From positions 1-6,478 of the forward strand of contig CANRHG010000111.1 in NCBI GenBank assembly GCA_947630385.1: DNA of 6,478 bases. Reading direction: 5' to 3'. The notes below the pieces were generated by a model. That model was given only the letters and a program-made list of their open reading frames with translations, made no database searches and was not told the DNA's origin. Within the stretch, counting starts at the first letter, position 1. Every line of letters begins with the position of its first letter. Source of the stretch: an uncultured Eubacteriaceae bacterium (GTDB lineage Bacteria; Bacillota; Clostridia; Eubacteriales; Eubacteriaceae). This document shows positions 1 to 5,880 of this stretch, piece after piece. The position numbers and the translations under genes are program-made.

Positions 1-192
1 TACTTCAGAACGACGGACGTGACCGGAAACATCAAGCTTCCGGAAGGGGTAGAAATGGTCATGCCGGGAGATCATATCGAAATGGAAGTTGAACTGATCA
101 CGCCGATCGCCATCGAAGAAGGCTTACGTTTTGCTATCCGTGAAGGCGGCCGTACCGTCGGTTCGGGAGCCGTAACCGAAGTTATCGAATAA
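1..192 (+). CDS. tuf: Elongation factor Tu, C-terminal fragment (5' end outside window)
   Basis: The first 63 codons, open from base 1 to a TAA at 190-192, give the C-terminal beta-barrel (domain 3) of EF-Tu, the GTPase that carries aminoacyl-tRNA to the ribosome in the cytoplasm. Recognisable stretches are YFRTTDVTG, the MVMPGD turn, VELITPIA, and the near-invariant RFAIREGGRTVGSG close to the end, followed by a short tail ending in EVIE. The fragment matches the family's C-terminus in full; the G domain and domain 2 lie upstream of the window. A hairpin terminator follows at once, so tuf is the last gene of its transcript. Codon use is richer in C and G than the downstream spacer, as expected for a highly expressed gene. 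The identification is very secure from sequence alone. Confidence 0.97.
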   Translation, partial: YFRTTDVTGNIKLPEGVEMVMPGDHIEMEVELITPIAIEEGLRFAIREGGRTVGSGAVTEVIE

Positions 193-195
193 AAT

Positions 196-243
196 AAGAG
201 CGAAGTAGAGGATTTACTTCTACTGTCGCTCTTTTTGTTTTTC
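196..243 (+). terminator. Rho-independent terminator of tuf
   Basis: A stem forms between AAGAGCGA-AGTAG (196-208) and CTACT-GTCGCTCTT (about 219-232), with a small bulge and a short loop. It is followed by a T-rich run ending TTTTTGTTTTT. It begins 3 nt after the tuf stop codon and is a classic intrinsic terminator. Confidence 0.9.
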
Positions 244-385
244 TCGGACCCATCGGGTTGCTGATGGAAAATAATTTAGACTTAAGACCGATGTCGTAAG
301 CGGGTTCGAAAGTTGAAATGTTAATGGAAATTTAAATTCTTCTCATAGGCCGAAGTTAATTCGAATCTTTTTAAGCCTGAAGATA

Positions 386-412
386 TATTATAACTTTAGT
401 AAAGTTATAATA
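386..412. promoter_or_regulatory. 12-bp perfect inverted repeat, probable operator of the winged-helix gene
   Basis: TATTATAACTTT (386-397) and AAAGTTATAATA (401-412) are exact reverse complements separated by AGT. The second arm contains TATAAT (406-411), a consensus -10 hexamer, although no good -35 is seen 17 nt upstream. The repeat lies 15 nt before the start codon of the winged-helix gene. A dimeric winged-helix repressor could bind here and block its own transcription; that is inference from position and symmetry. A transcribed hairpin in the 5' leader is the alternative. Confidence 0.6.
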
Positions 413-427
413 CAGGATTTAAGTTAA

Positions 428-1387
428 ATGGAATTTGTAGAAAAGATCCTAGGGATCACGGTCAAATACGGGGAAGAGCTTAAAAAAGTTTTTCCAAATT
501 TCATCCACGGAAGATATAACCTGCGGTACGTCTGGCTTGGGAAAGAAAAAGTAATTCTCGTTTTTCCTAAAAGAGAGCTTGAGCCGATTAAACTTGTCAA
601 AAGTCATCTGGATTATATTATAGAAAAAGAGAGCCTACCGGTTGTACTGATTTTAGATAAAACGACATACCTTGAAAGAGAGTATCTACTTAGGGAAAAA
701 CTTCCCTTTATCGTTAAAGACAGACAAATCTATCTTCCGTTTTTGGGAGTTTACCTTCAAGAACTATACAGTGCCGAAAAGAAGAACTTAGATAAACTTC
801 TTCCAAGCTCACAACTGCTACTACTTCTCTTTATTTACGAAGGTTGTAGGGATCTACCCGCAAGTGAAGCGGTAAAAATGCTCGAGTTTACACCGACGAC
901 CATAAGTAGAGCGGCCGGTCAACTTGAAGATCTGGGTTTGATCGAGACGCGAAAAGAGGGAGTAAAGAAGATCATAACAAGTGAGTTTCGGCCAAAAGAG
1001 CTTTTTAAAAAGGCGGGAGCTTACCTGCGCTCACCGGTAAAACGGACGGTTTACGTTTTAAAGACTGAGCTCGATGAAAATTTACTCCGGAGCAGCTACA
1101 GCGCGCTGTCGGATTATTCGATGTTAAGTAATTCCGAAGAGATCTATTATGCCAGCGACAGTATAAAGAAGTGGGAGAGAGATTCTACAAAAAAGCTTTT
1201 AGACCCAGAAGATCAGTGCGCCATAGAACTGTGGAGGTACGATCCAAAAAAACTTTCTAGAGATGATTTAGTAGATCCCTTATCTCTTGCTCTGGCTTTA
1301 GAGGAAGACTATGACGAGAGGGTTGAACAAGCGGTCGAAGAGATGTTAGATAATCTATGGGAAGAAATCGATAAGTCTGTAGAGTAG
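428..1387 (+). CDS. Winged-helix DNA-binding protein, MarR/AbiEi-antitoxin-like
   Basis: This is a 319-residue cytoplasmic protein. Residues 1-110 form an alpha/beta N-terminal domain (LPVVLILD at 70-77, IYLPFLG at 101-107). Residues 127-185 look like a winged helix-turn-helix: a hydrophobic helix, then LEFTPTTISRAAGQLEDLGL as recognition region and KEGVKKII as wing. Residues 200-319 form a third acidic domain with VDPLSLALAL and an EEML helix. This three-part layout is known from proteins annotated as MarR-type regulators or AbiEi-like antitoxins of type IV toxin-antitoxin systems. No AbiEii-type nucleotidyltransferase toxin follows; the next genes are convergent, so it stands alone here. 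The start ATG has a modest AGGA (414-417) 10 nt upstream. A 12-bp inverted repeat with an embedded -10-like hexamer sits before it, suggesting autoregulation. The DNA-binding role is likely; the physiological target is unknown. Confidence 0.75.
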   Translation: MEFVEKILGITVKYGEELKKVFPNFIHGRYNLRYVWLGKEKVILVFPKRELEPIKLVKSHLDYIIEKESLPVVLILDKTTYLEREYLLREKLPFIVKDRQIYLPFLGVYLQELYSAEKKNLDKLLPSSQLLLLLFIYEGCRDLPASEAVKMLEFTPTTISRAAGQLEDLGLIETRKEGVKKIITSEFRPKELFKKAGAYLRSPVKRTVYVLKTELDENLLRSSYSALSDYSMLSNSEEIYYASDSIKKWERDSTKKLLDPEDQCAIELWRYDPKKLSRDDLVDPLSLALALEEDYDERVEQAVEEMLDNLWEEIDKSVE

Positions 1388-1439
1388 GGCTTTTAACTGA
1401 GCTTAATTAAAGCTTACCTACAGCGACTACTTTAGAGAA

Positions 1440-1478
1440 ATTAAGATAAAAATAGCCGCAAGATAAAATCTTACGGCC
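1440..1478 (-). terminator. Terminator of the dehydrogenase-kinase operon, possibly bidirectional
   Basis: On the minus strand GCCGTAAGAT (1477-1468) pairs with ATCTTGCGGC (1464-1455) across a 3-nt loop. The single odd pair is a G-U wobble on this strand but a C-A mismatch on the plus strand. A U-rich tail (TATTTTTAT) follows on the minus strand, starting 7 nt after the kinase stop codon. On the plus strand it lies about 70 nt after the winged-helix gene and is followed by a weak T-run, so it may also stop that transcript. Confidence 0.75.
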
Positions 1479-1484
1479 AAAAAT

Positions 1485-2996
1485 TTAGTTTTTTAAATCC
1501 CAGTAAGTTGTAAGGATATCGTTGAGTTTTTTCCATTCGTCATACCGGTCGCGGTACGTATCAAAGGTGGACTCATCGGGAATGACGGGCTCTAAGGTTT
1601 TGACGGCCTTCTTAAAAGCGTCTTCATAGCTATCGTAAACGCCCGCGCCGATTCCGGCTGCGATAGCCGCTCCCAAAGCACCGGTTTCTTCACAGTCAAC
1701 CCCTACGATGGGGGCTTCTAAGACGTTGGCAAAGATCTGGTTCCAAACTTTGCTACGGGCCGTTCCACCGGTGAGCCTGATCGTTTCGAGTGGAAGTCCT
1801 GAGTCTTTTAAAAAGTCGATGTGGTGTTTGTGAATGTAGGCGCAGCCTTCGGCTACGGCGTAACAAAGTTCCGGATACGTCGTACTGGAGTCGATGTTCA
1901 TGAAGTTGGCTTTGGCGTTCATGTGAATGCTGGGTTGTGCCGTAAACGGTGAGAAGATCACGACCGCGTCTTCCGGTCTTACTTTAGCAATATATTCGTC
2001 TAGAACGTCGTAGATCGAGATCCCTCGTTCGTCGGCTTCTTTTTGGGCCTTATCTCCCAAAACTTTCGTAAACCACTCGTAGTTGGTCCCGGATGCTCCC
2101 GTATAAGAGCAGTTTAGGTACTCTCCTTTGTGGAGATAGGGCATATTCGAAGAAGCGTTTGGAATAATGTGATCCGAATGGGTTTCATTGATGCACCAAG
2201 AGCCCGCAACGGCGGTGTAAATATTATCTCCGGTAGCTCCGGCCCCGACGAGGGAAGCGAGAATATCCATCATTCCGGCTACGACCGGGGTCCCGGCTTT
2301 TAATCCGGTCTCTTCGGCAACTTTTTCGGTGACCGTTCCGACGATCTCCGTAGGCTCGGCCAGTCTCGGAAGAGCGGGTATGAGCTCTTCGATACCGTAA
2401 AGCTGCATTAGCTCATCGGAATAATCCATCGTTTCCATATCGATCATAAGTGAACCACCAAAACAGTTAAGATCAGTCGCGAGCTCTCCGGTGAGCTTAT
2501 AGATGATATAGTCTTTAAACATTAAGATCCCACCGATTTTATCGTAGGTTTCTCTATCGTGTTCTTTATACCAACGAAGAATCGGAGCGGGTTCCCCTGC
2601 AAAAATCGTCCCCTTTACGATCTCATTGATCCGGTCGAGCTTTCCTTCTTTTTCGTAGAGTTTTAAGATCTCGTTTGCTCTAAAGTCCTGTGAGAAACAA
2701 CCCGGAGCGATCGTTTCTCCGTTTTTTCCGACAAAAACCACGCCGTTTCCAAAAGAGGTGACCCCGACTCCTTTTATTTGTTCCGGAGCCACTTCCGAAC
2801 TTTCGACAACGTTTCTAATGCAAACGACAATGTCCTTCCAGAGTTCGTCGATGTCGAACTCTTCAAAACCTTCGCCTCTCCTTTCAAAGTGCATACTCGG
2901 TGTCGCGTCCGATGCTATGATGTTTCCGTTTTCGTCGAATAAGACCACTTTGGAAGAGGTATTTCCGGCATCGATGCCGATCAAATAATTTTTCAT
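1485..2996 (-). CDS. FGGY-family carbohydrate kinase, L-xylulokinase (LyxK)-like
   Basis: This is a full-length 503-residue FGGY kinase, the usual family size. It transfers the gamma-phosphate of ATP to a sugar or sugar alcohol in the cytoplasm. Visible signatures are the N-terminal phosphate-binding loop IGIDAGNTSSKVVLFD (6-21), the EEFDIDELW stretch (45-53), the catalytic aspartate D244 in AGMMDILASLVGAG, the AVAGSW turn (262-267), the adenosine motif LTGGTARSKVWNQIF (408-422), and ETGALGAAIAAGIGAG (437-452). The layout, including SYTGASGTNYEWF (297-309), recalls E. coli L-xylulokinase LyxK more than xylulokinase or glycerol kinase; erythritol- or ribulokinase-like specificity cannot be excluded. 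It is the second gene of an operon, 10 nt behind the dehydrogenase. Its ribosome binding site AGAAGAGGAA fills that gap with tight spacing, so translational coupling is likely. Family is certain; substrate is inference. Confidence 0.9.
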   Translation of the reverse strand: MKNYLIGIDAGNTSSKVVLFDENGNIIASDATPSMHFERRGEGFEEFDIDELWKDIVVCIRNVVESSEVAPEQIKGVGVTSFGNGVVFVGKNGETIAPGCFSQDFRANEILKLYEKEGKLDRINEIVKGTIFAGEPAPILRWYKEHDRETYDKIGGILMFKDYIIYKLTGELATDLNCFGGSLMIDMETMDYSDELMQLYGIEELIPALPRLAEPTEIVGTVTEKVAEETGLKAGTPVVAGMMDILASLVGAGATGDNIYTAVAGSWCINETHSDHIIPNASSNMPYLHKGEYLNCSYTGASGTNYEWFTKVLGDKAQKEADERGISIYDVLDEYIAKVRPEDAVVIFSPFTAQPSIHMNAKANFMNIDSSTTYPELCYAVAEGCAYIHKHHIDFLKDSGLPLETIRLTGGTARSKVWNQIFANVLEAPIVGVDCEETGALGAAIAAGIGAGVYDSYEDAFKKAVKTLEPVIPDESTFDTYRDRYDEWKKLNDILTTYWDLKN

Positions 2997-3006
2997 TTCC
3001 TCTTCT

Positions 3007-3765
3007 TTACCTCATTAACATTCCGCCTGAAGCATCAAGCGTAATTCCTGTTAAGTAATTTGCTTTTTCGGATACGAGAAAAACCGCGGCGTAAGCTACG
3101 TCCTCCGCTTCGGCTACGTAACCCATAGGAATTCGGTTGTTATAATAACTTTCGTTTTTCTCAATAGCTTCCCGGCACATGTCGGTTTTCATCATTCCCG
3201 GAGCGATAAGATTAACATTGATTCCTTGTTTTGCTACCTCTCTTGCTAGAGAGACCGAAAAACTAACGAGGCCGGCTTTCGATGCTGCGTAGTGGGCGTG
3301 TCCGGTCGTTGAACCGTGAAAAGCCGCCTGCGAGACGACTTGAAGAATTTTTCCGCTCCGGTTTTCTTCTGTCAGATGCCCGACCATATATTTACTCAGT
3401 AAGAAAGGTACTTCAAGATTTAAGTACATCGTCTCTTCAAAATCTTCTTTGGGCATATCGACGACATACGCCTGCATCCAAACGGCCGCGTTATTAACGA
3501 GAATATCAAGATGGCCTACCGCTTCTAGACTTTCTTTAAAGAGTTTTTCAGGTTGATCGTTCGCAAGTAGGTCCGCTGCAATACCATAAGCTTTTACGCC
3601 ATAAGTCTTACTGATTTGTCCGGCTATCGCTTTAGTAGCGCTTTCTCTTCGTCCCGTTATGATAACGTTTGCGCCTTCTGCCGCCAGTAGCTCGGCGATT
3701 GTCTTACCGAGGCCTTTGGTACTACCGGTAATTAGCGCGTTTTTTCCTTTAAGTCCCAGATCCAT
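3007..3765 (-). CDS. Short-chain dehydrogenase/reductase (classical SDR), probable polyol or sugar dehydrogenase
   Basis: This 252-residue protein is a classical SDR of normal length, a cytoplasmic Rossmann-fold oxidoreductase. It has the cofactor motif TGSTKGLG (13-20), R39-R40 after the second strand (a feature that tends to favour NADP(H) over NAD(H)), D65 for the adenine ring, NNAA (91-94), structural N116, catalytic S145, Y159 and K163 (YAASK), and the PG motif at 189-190. The C-terminus ends with the usual LTGITLDASGGML. It is the first gene of a two-gene operon with an FGGY kinase. A plausible pathway is oxidation of a pentitol or other polyol to a ketose that the kinase then phosphorylates; substrate direction is not visible in the sequence. 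AGAGGA lies about 5 nt before the ATG. A 3-oxoacyl-ACP reductase role is possible by similarity but unlikely from context. Confidence 0.9.
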   Translation of the reverse strand: MDLGLKGKNALITGSTKGLGKTIAELLAAEGANVIITGRRESATKAIAGQISKTYGVKAYGIAADLLANDQPEKLFKESLEAVGHLDILVNNAAVWMQAYVVDMPKEDFEETMYLNLEVPFLLSKYMVGHLTEENRSGKILQVVSQAAFHGSTTGHAHYAASKAGLVSFSVSLAREVAKQGINVNLIAPGMMKTDMCREAIEKNESYYNNRIPMGYVAEAEDVAYAAVFLVSEKANYLTGITLDASGGMLMR

Positions 3766-3793
3766 GATTTTCCTCTGTGATTAATTTAGAAAC

Positions 3794-3804
3794 ATTTTAT
3801 CTCA
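3794..3804 (-). promoter_or_regulatory. Weak candidate promoter (extended -10) of the dehydrogenase-kinase operon
   Basis: On the minus strand TGAGATAAAAT reads as a TG-n extension followed by a TATAAT-like GATAAA, about 30 nt upstream of the dehydrogenase start codon. No convincing -35 hexamer is seen. The call rests on position and the absence of anything better. Confidence 0.25.
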
Positions 3805-4071
3805 AAAGGAAACGAAAAATTTGTAGGAAAAAGGGAGTTTTAAGCGAGTTTTAGGAGCCTAAGAGAATTTCGGTGAAGTTAGAGAAGTTTATTCAAAGCC
3901 CCGGAAAGGGAAAAACTAAGGTTATAATTAAGCTTAAGAAACTTGTTCCAGCAATTTTAAAGTTTTCGAATAAATCTAATCTGATTAAATTTAACGCATA
4001 AATATTACCTTATCTTTTAGAATATGCCCAAAACTGATATATTTTAACTAAAATTTACTTAAAATTCTGCT

Positions 4072-4088
4072 AAAAATTTGAAATTTTT
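4072..4088. repeat. 17-bp AT palindrome
   Basis: AAAAATTT (4072-4079) and AAATTTTT (4081-4088) are exact reverse complements around a single G. In such AT-rich DNA this may be chance; it could also be a protein-binding site. No gene is clearly governed by it. Confidence 0.4.
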
Positions 4089-4090
4089 CC

Positions 4091-4197
4091 CCTAAGGTAG
4101 TAAAATATCATTAGTCTAAATGGTTAAGTTATGGTAGGGATGTTAATTGTCGATGTACTTAAAAAAGGTTGGAACCTAAGGGAGTAGGAAGTCATTA
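4091..4197 (+). repeat. Imperfect 23-bp direct repeat pair (4091-4113 and 4175-4197)
   Basis: Both copies begin CCTAAGG, continue with AGTA, and end TCATTA; 18 of 23 positions agree and the copies start 84 bp apart. The second copy is joined to a small hairpin, AGGTT-GG-AACCT (4166-4177). There are only two copies, so this is neither a CRISPR nor a proven iteron array. Confidence 0.45.
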
Positions 4198-4292
4198 AAT
4201 AAGATCCCGTCATCATGAATCAGACAGTCTTTTAGTTTAAGGATCGATAAAGCTAAACAAATCGTAACTGCAATCCTAACGGGGAGCAGGTA

Positions 4293-4335
4293 TGGCCGCC
4301 TGGACCGGCCAAATGGTTTATTTTCACAAACCGTT
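4293..4335. other. Two contiguous hairpins in a GC-richer island, candidate structured RNA
   Basis: TGGCCG (4293-4298) pairs with CGGCCA (4306-4311) over a 7-nt loop. Immediately adjacent, AATGGTTT (4312-4319) pairs with AAACCGTT (4328-4335) over an 8-nt loop with one G-U pair. The two stems share no spacer base and could stack. The surrounding bases from about 4265 are richer in G and C than the rest of the spacer. No known riboswitch or RNA family is recognised. Confidence 0.35.
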
Positions 4336-4384
4336 AAAACTTGGAAAATTTTCTAAGTTGTTCAACACTGACAAAATTTTTTCA

Positions 4385-4416
4385 CTCTCTTTTTTATAGA
4401 GAGATTTTCTTAATTT
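4385..4416 (+). terminator. Weak terminator-like hairpin
   Basis: CTCTCT (4385-4390) pairs with AGAGAG (4398-4403) over a T-rich 7-nt loop, followed by ATTTTCTTAATTTT. The stem is short and only half GC, so as a terminator it would be weak. It could end a transcript carrying the hairpins just upstream. Confidence 0.3.
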
Positions 4417-4473
4417 TACTTCTTATATCTTAATTAGAATTTCAACTTTAATAGTTTAATATTTGTTATTTGA

Positions 4474-4525
4474 AAATGGCTTAACGGATTAAGTGTATCT
4501 ATTTTAGGAGACATTTAAGCCGTTT
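4474..4525. repeat. AAGTGTATCY repeat copy 1 inside an 11-bp stem-loop
   Basis: The repeat AAGTGTATCTA starts at 4491 and continues to TTTTAGGAG. It lies within the 30-nt loop of a stem formed by AAATGGCTTAA (4474-4484) and TTAAGCCGTTT (4515-4525), 11 pairs with one G-U wobble. Copies 2 and 3 follow downstream in the same orientation. Confidence 0.5.
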
Positions 4526-4548
4526 CTTTTCGATTTTTCTTAATTACG

Positions 4549-4587
4549 CCCAAAGTGTATCTAAAAAGGAGCTTAAAGCTTATTGGG
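4549..4587. repeat. AAGTGTATCY repeat copy 2 inside a short stem-loop
   Basis: AAGTGTATCTAAAAAGGAG starts at 4553. CCCAA (4549-4553) pairs with TTGGG (4583-4587), leaving a 29-nt loop, nearly the same loop size as copy 1. The stem is only 5 bp and could be chance. Confidence 0.4.
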
Positions 4588-4734
4588 TTATTTTGTTTAA
4601 GTCTATAAATCTTAATAAGTCTAAAGCTTACAATCAGACACACTACAGTTTAAATATAAATTAAAATTCATTTTTCCTTGAATAAAAGATAGCTTTAACC
4701 AATTACGCTTAAATATAACCGTTGGCGATTATCT

Positions 4735-4763
4735 TTTTGATAACTAGAGATTTTTGATATAGT
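4735..4763 (+). promoter_or_regulatory. Candidate extended -10 promoter upstream of the TnpB-like gene
   Basis: TG-A-TATAGT (4755-4763) is an extended -10 element. TTTTGA (4735-4740) lies 17 nt upstream of the hexamer as a poor -35; the better TTGATA (4737-4742) would leave only 15 nt. A transcript from here would carry AAGTGTATCY copy 3 and the hairpin cluster into the TnpB-like gene about 470 nt downstream. Confidence 0.35.
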
Positions 4764-4844
4764 AAATTTGGTTTTTTTGTTTTAAGAAATAAGCAGTCTT
4801 TAAGAAGGAAATGAATAAAAATTCAAAATAAGTAGACAGATCTA

Positions 4845-4866
4845 AAGTGTATCCAAAATTAGGCGG
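4845..4866 (+). repeat. AAGTGTATCY repeat copy 3
   Basis: AAGTGTATCC followed by AAAATTAGGCG matches copies 1 and 2 (shared pattern AAGTGTATCYA, a few A/T, then AGGMG). No clear flanking stem is seen. It lies 292 bp after copy 2 and about 390 bp before the TnpB-like gene. Confidence 0.45.
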
Positions 4867-4924
4867 ACGAGAACTTACAAACTATTTTTCTAGTATTAAA
4901 ACGTAAAAACTTATTTACGGTCTA

Positions 4925-4945
4925 AAAACTACGCTCTGTAGTTTT
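4925..4945. other. 8-bp perfect hairpin in the TnpB-like leader
   Basis: AAAACTAC (4925-4932) and GTAGTTTT (4938-4945) pair perfectly over the loop GCTCT. CTACG (4929-4933) can alternatively pair with CGTAG (4952-4956). Confidence 0.45.
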
Positions 4946-5003
4946 AAAGATCGTAGACTAATTGTCCTGCCTAAATTGGGATTTGGGGAAGAGCAAGAAA
5001 AGT

Positions 5004-5085
5004 CTATCTATTTTAATTTCATAAAAAGAATTTTAGAGAGGCGAAATAGATAGTTATATTCTATTTCGTTGTTTGAGTTTGTTTC
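5004..5085 (+). promoter_or_regulatory. Mutually exclusive hairpins, attenuator-like leader
   Basis: CTATCTATTT (5004-5013) is an exact partner of AAATAGATAG (5044-5053), 10 bp with a 30-nt loop. CGAAATAG (5042-5049) is an exact partner of CTATTTCG (5061-5068), 8 bp with an 11-nt loop, and is followed by a T-rich stretch (TTGTTTGAGTTTGTTTC). The two pairings share bases 5044-5049, so only one can form. This antiterminator/terminator-like arrangement precedes the TnpB-like start codon by about 150 nt. Function is inferred. Confidence 0.4.
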
Positions 5086-5104
5086 ATAAAAGTTTAAATC
5101 GTTT

Positions 5105-5150
5105 GGTCTGTTAAGTTTTTGGTTTAACAGTAACCGACTTTTAGTTTAAC
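5105..5150. other. Hairpin plus TTTTRGTTTAAC direct repeat
   Basis: CTGTTAA (5108-5114) pairs exactly with TTAACAG (5124-5130) over a 9-nt loop; GGT (5105-5107) and ACC (5133-5135) can extend it past a 2-nt bulge. TTTTGGTTTAAC (5117-5128) recurs as TTTTAGTTTAAC (5139-5150). A further hairpin, GATTC (5161-5165) with GAATC (5190-5194) enclosing AGAT-TTTTT-ATCT, lies just downstream. Confidence 0.4.
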
Positions 5151-5235
5151 GGAAAATTTGGATTCCGTAGAAGTTTAGATTTTTTATCTGAATCAAAAGG
5201 AATACTAGAGAAAATAAAGGTTTTATGGAGATGAG

Positions 5236-5880
5236 ATGAAAGAAAAAATAAAGAGGTTTCTCTCAATCGATCTCGGGATCAAAAATCCGGTAACGATGGT
5301 CGATTCGGCAGACGGAACCTGTCTAATATTAGGAAGGGATTATAACGGTAAAAACTATTACTTTGATAAGAAAATAAGAGACTTAAAACAAGTCTATAAG
5401 TCGGAAGGTTTAGAAAATGTGAAAACAAAGAAACTCGAGCGGCTTATAAAAAAGAAGATCAATAGTTTAGAAGACATTTTGCATAAAGTGACGCGTTTTA
5501 TCACCGATTATTGTAAAGTCAACAAAGTAAACTGCGTCATCGTCGGAAAAATAACGGAAAGTCCGGATGAATATTTTCCGTACGGAAAATTTTACAAGCA
5601 ACTTAGCGAAAAGCTTAAGAAAGTCGGTATCGTGACCGTTCAGTTCGATGAAGCCTATTCTTCACAGTGCGCTCCGGGCGCAGAGGAAGTTTCTAAGAAG
5701 TTTGCCGAGAAAAGCAAGCGGATCCATAGAGGCTTGTTTGTTGACGGGAGTAATACTTATAACGCCGACGGTCTAGGCGCTTTTAATATTCTTAAGAGCT
5801 TTCTTAAAAAGTACGGACTTAAACAAGAAATTCCGGTAGAAGGGATCAAATCCCCGAAAGTTATAAACGTATCTGTATAA
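5236..5880 (+). CDS. TnpB/Cas12-like RuvC-domain protein lacking the N-terminal half
   Basis: This 214-residue protein aligns by motif with only the C-terminal RuvC nuclease part of TnpB, the omegaRNA-guided DNA nuclease of IS200/IS605 elements (usually about 350-450 residues). RuvC-I is LSIDLGIKNPVTM with D12. A long lysine-rich helical segment (44-97) follows. The strand where TnpB normally has the RuvC-II glutamate reads CVIVGKI (100-106), without Glu. FDEAYSSQ (138-144) offers E139 instead, and NADGLGAFNIL (176-186) supplies the RuvC-III D178. The family's four-cysteine zinc ribbon is absent (only C145 there); KRIHRGLF (161-168) fits TnpB lineages without it. The WED/REC guide-binding region is missing, and an in-frame stop lies at 5215-5217. 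GGAG (5227-5230) five nt before ATG shows the short form can be translated independently. No TnpA gene is in view. It could be a domesticated RNA-guided regulator or a truncated element; the family assignment is firmer than the function. Confidence 0.8.
   Translation: MKEKIKRFLSIDLGIKNPVTMVDSADGTCLILGRDYNGKNYYFDKKIRDLKQVYKSEGLENVKTKKLERLIKKKINSLEDILHKVTRFITDYCKVNKVNCVIVGKITESPDEYFPYGKFYKQLSEKLKKVGIVTVQFDEAYSSQCAPGAEEVSKKFAEKSKRIHRGLFVDGSNTYNADGLGAFNILKSFLKKYGLKQEIPVEGIKSPKVINVSV

Larger units (their letters stand above)
3766..5235. other. 1.47-kb AT-rich intergenic region with repeats and many hairpins
   Basis: No protein gene can be supported here: open frames on either strand are under about 60 codons, lack good starts, and match no family I recognise. 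The stretch is strongly AT-rich compared with the flanking genes, apart from a GC-richer patch near 4265-4311. Its contents are listed separately: a 17-bp AT palindrome, an imperfect 23-bp direct repeat, two contiguous hairpins, a short CTCTCT/AGAGAG hairpin, three AAGTGTATCY repeats, a candidate promoter, and a structured leader before the TnpB-like gene. It may be the remains of a mobile element, or a site of structured RNA. Confidence 0.7.

Noticed and set aside
2758..2988. 76-codon open frame on the plus strand
   Set aside because: It lies entirely antisense within the sugar kinase gene, whose motifs are intact, and has no recognisable domain.
3282..3497. 71-codon open frame on the plus strand
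   Set aside because: It is antisense to the SDR gene across its catalytic region and is explained as a shadow of that gene.
3873..4001. 42-residue lysine-rich frame starting GTG
   Set aside because: The nearest AGGAG (3853-3857) is 15 nt before the GTG, too far for a normal ribosome binding site; the composition simply reflects AT-rich DNA and no family is recognised.
4091..4140. Resemblance to the conserved 23S rRNA segment CCTAAGGTAG...GGTAAGTT
   Set aside because: The similarity is limited to about ten bases plus scattered matches, and the surrounding helices of 23S rRNA are missing.
4179..4352. 58-codon open stretch on the minus strand
   Set aside because: There is no ATG with a ribosome binding site, and no family is recognised; it overlaps hairpins that give a simpler explanation of its composition.
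4811..4831. Six-codon MNKNSK leader-peptide-like frame after AAGGAA
   Set aside because: The spacing between the purine run and ATG is too short, and there are no regulatory codons or an adjacent terminator that would mark a leader peptide.
4091..4866. CRISPR array
   Set aside because: The repeats are few, degenerate and unevenly spaced, with no uniform spacers and no cas genes.
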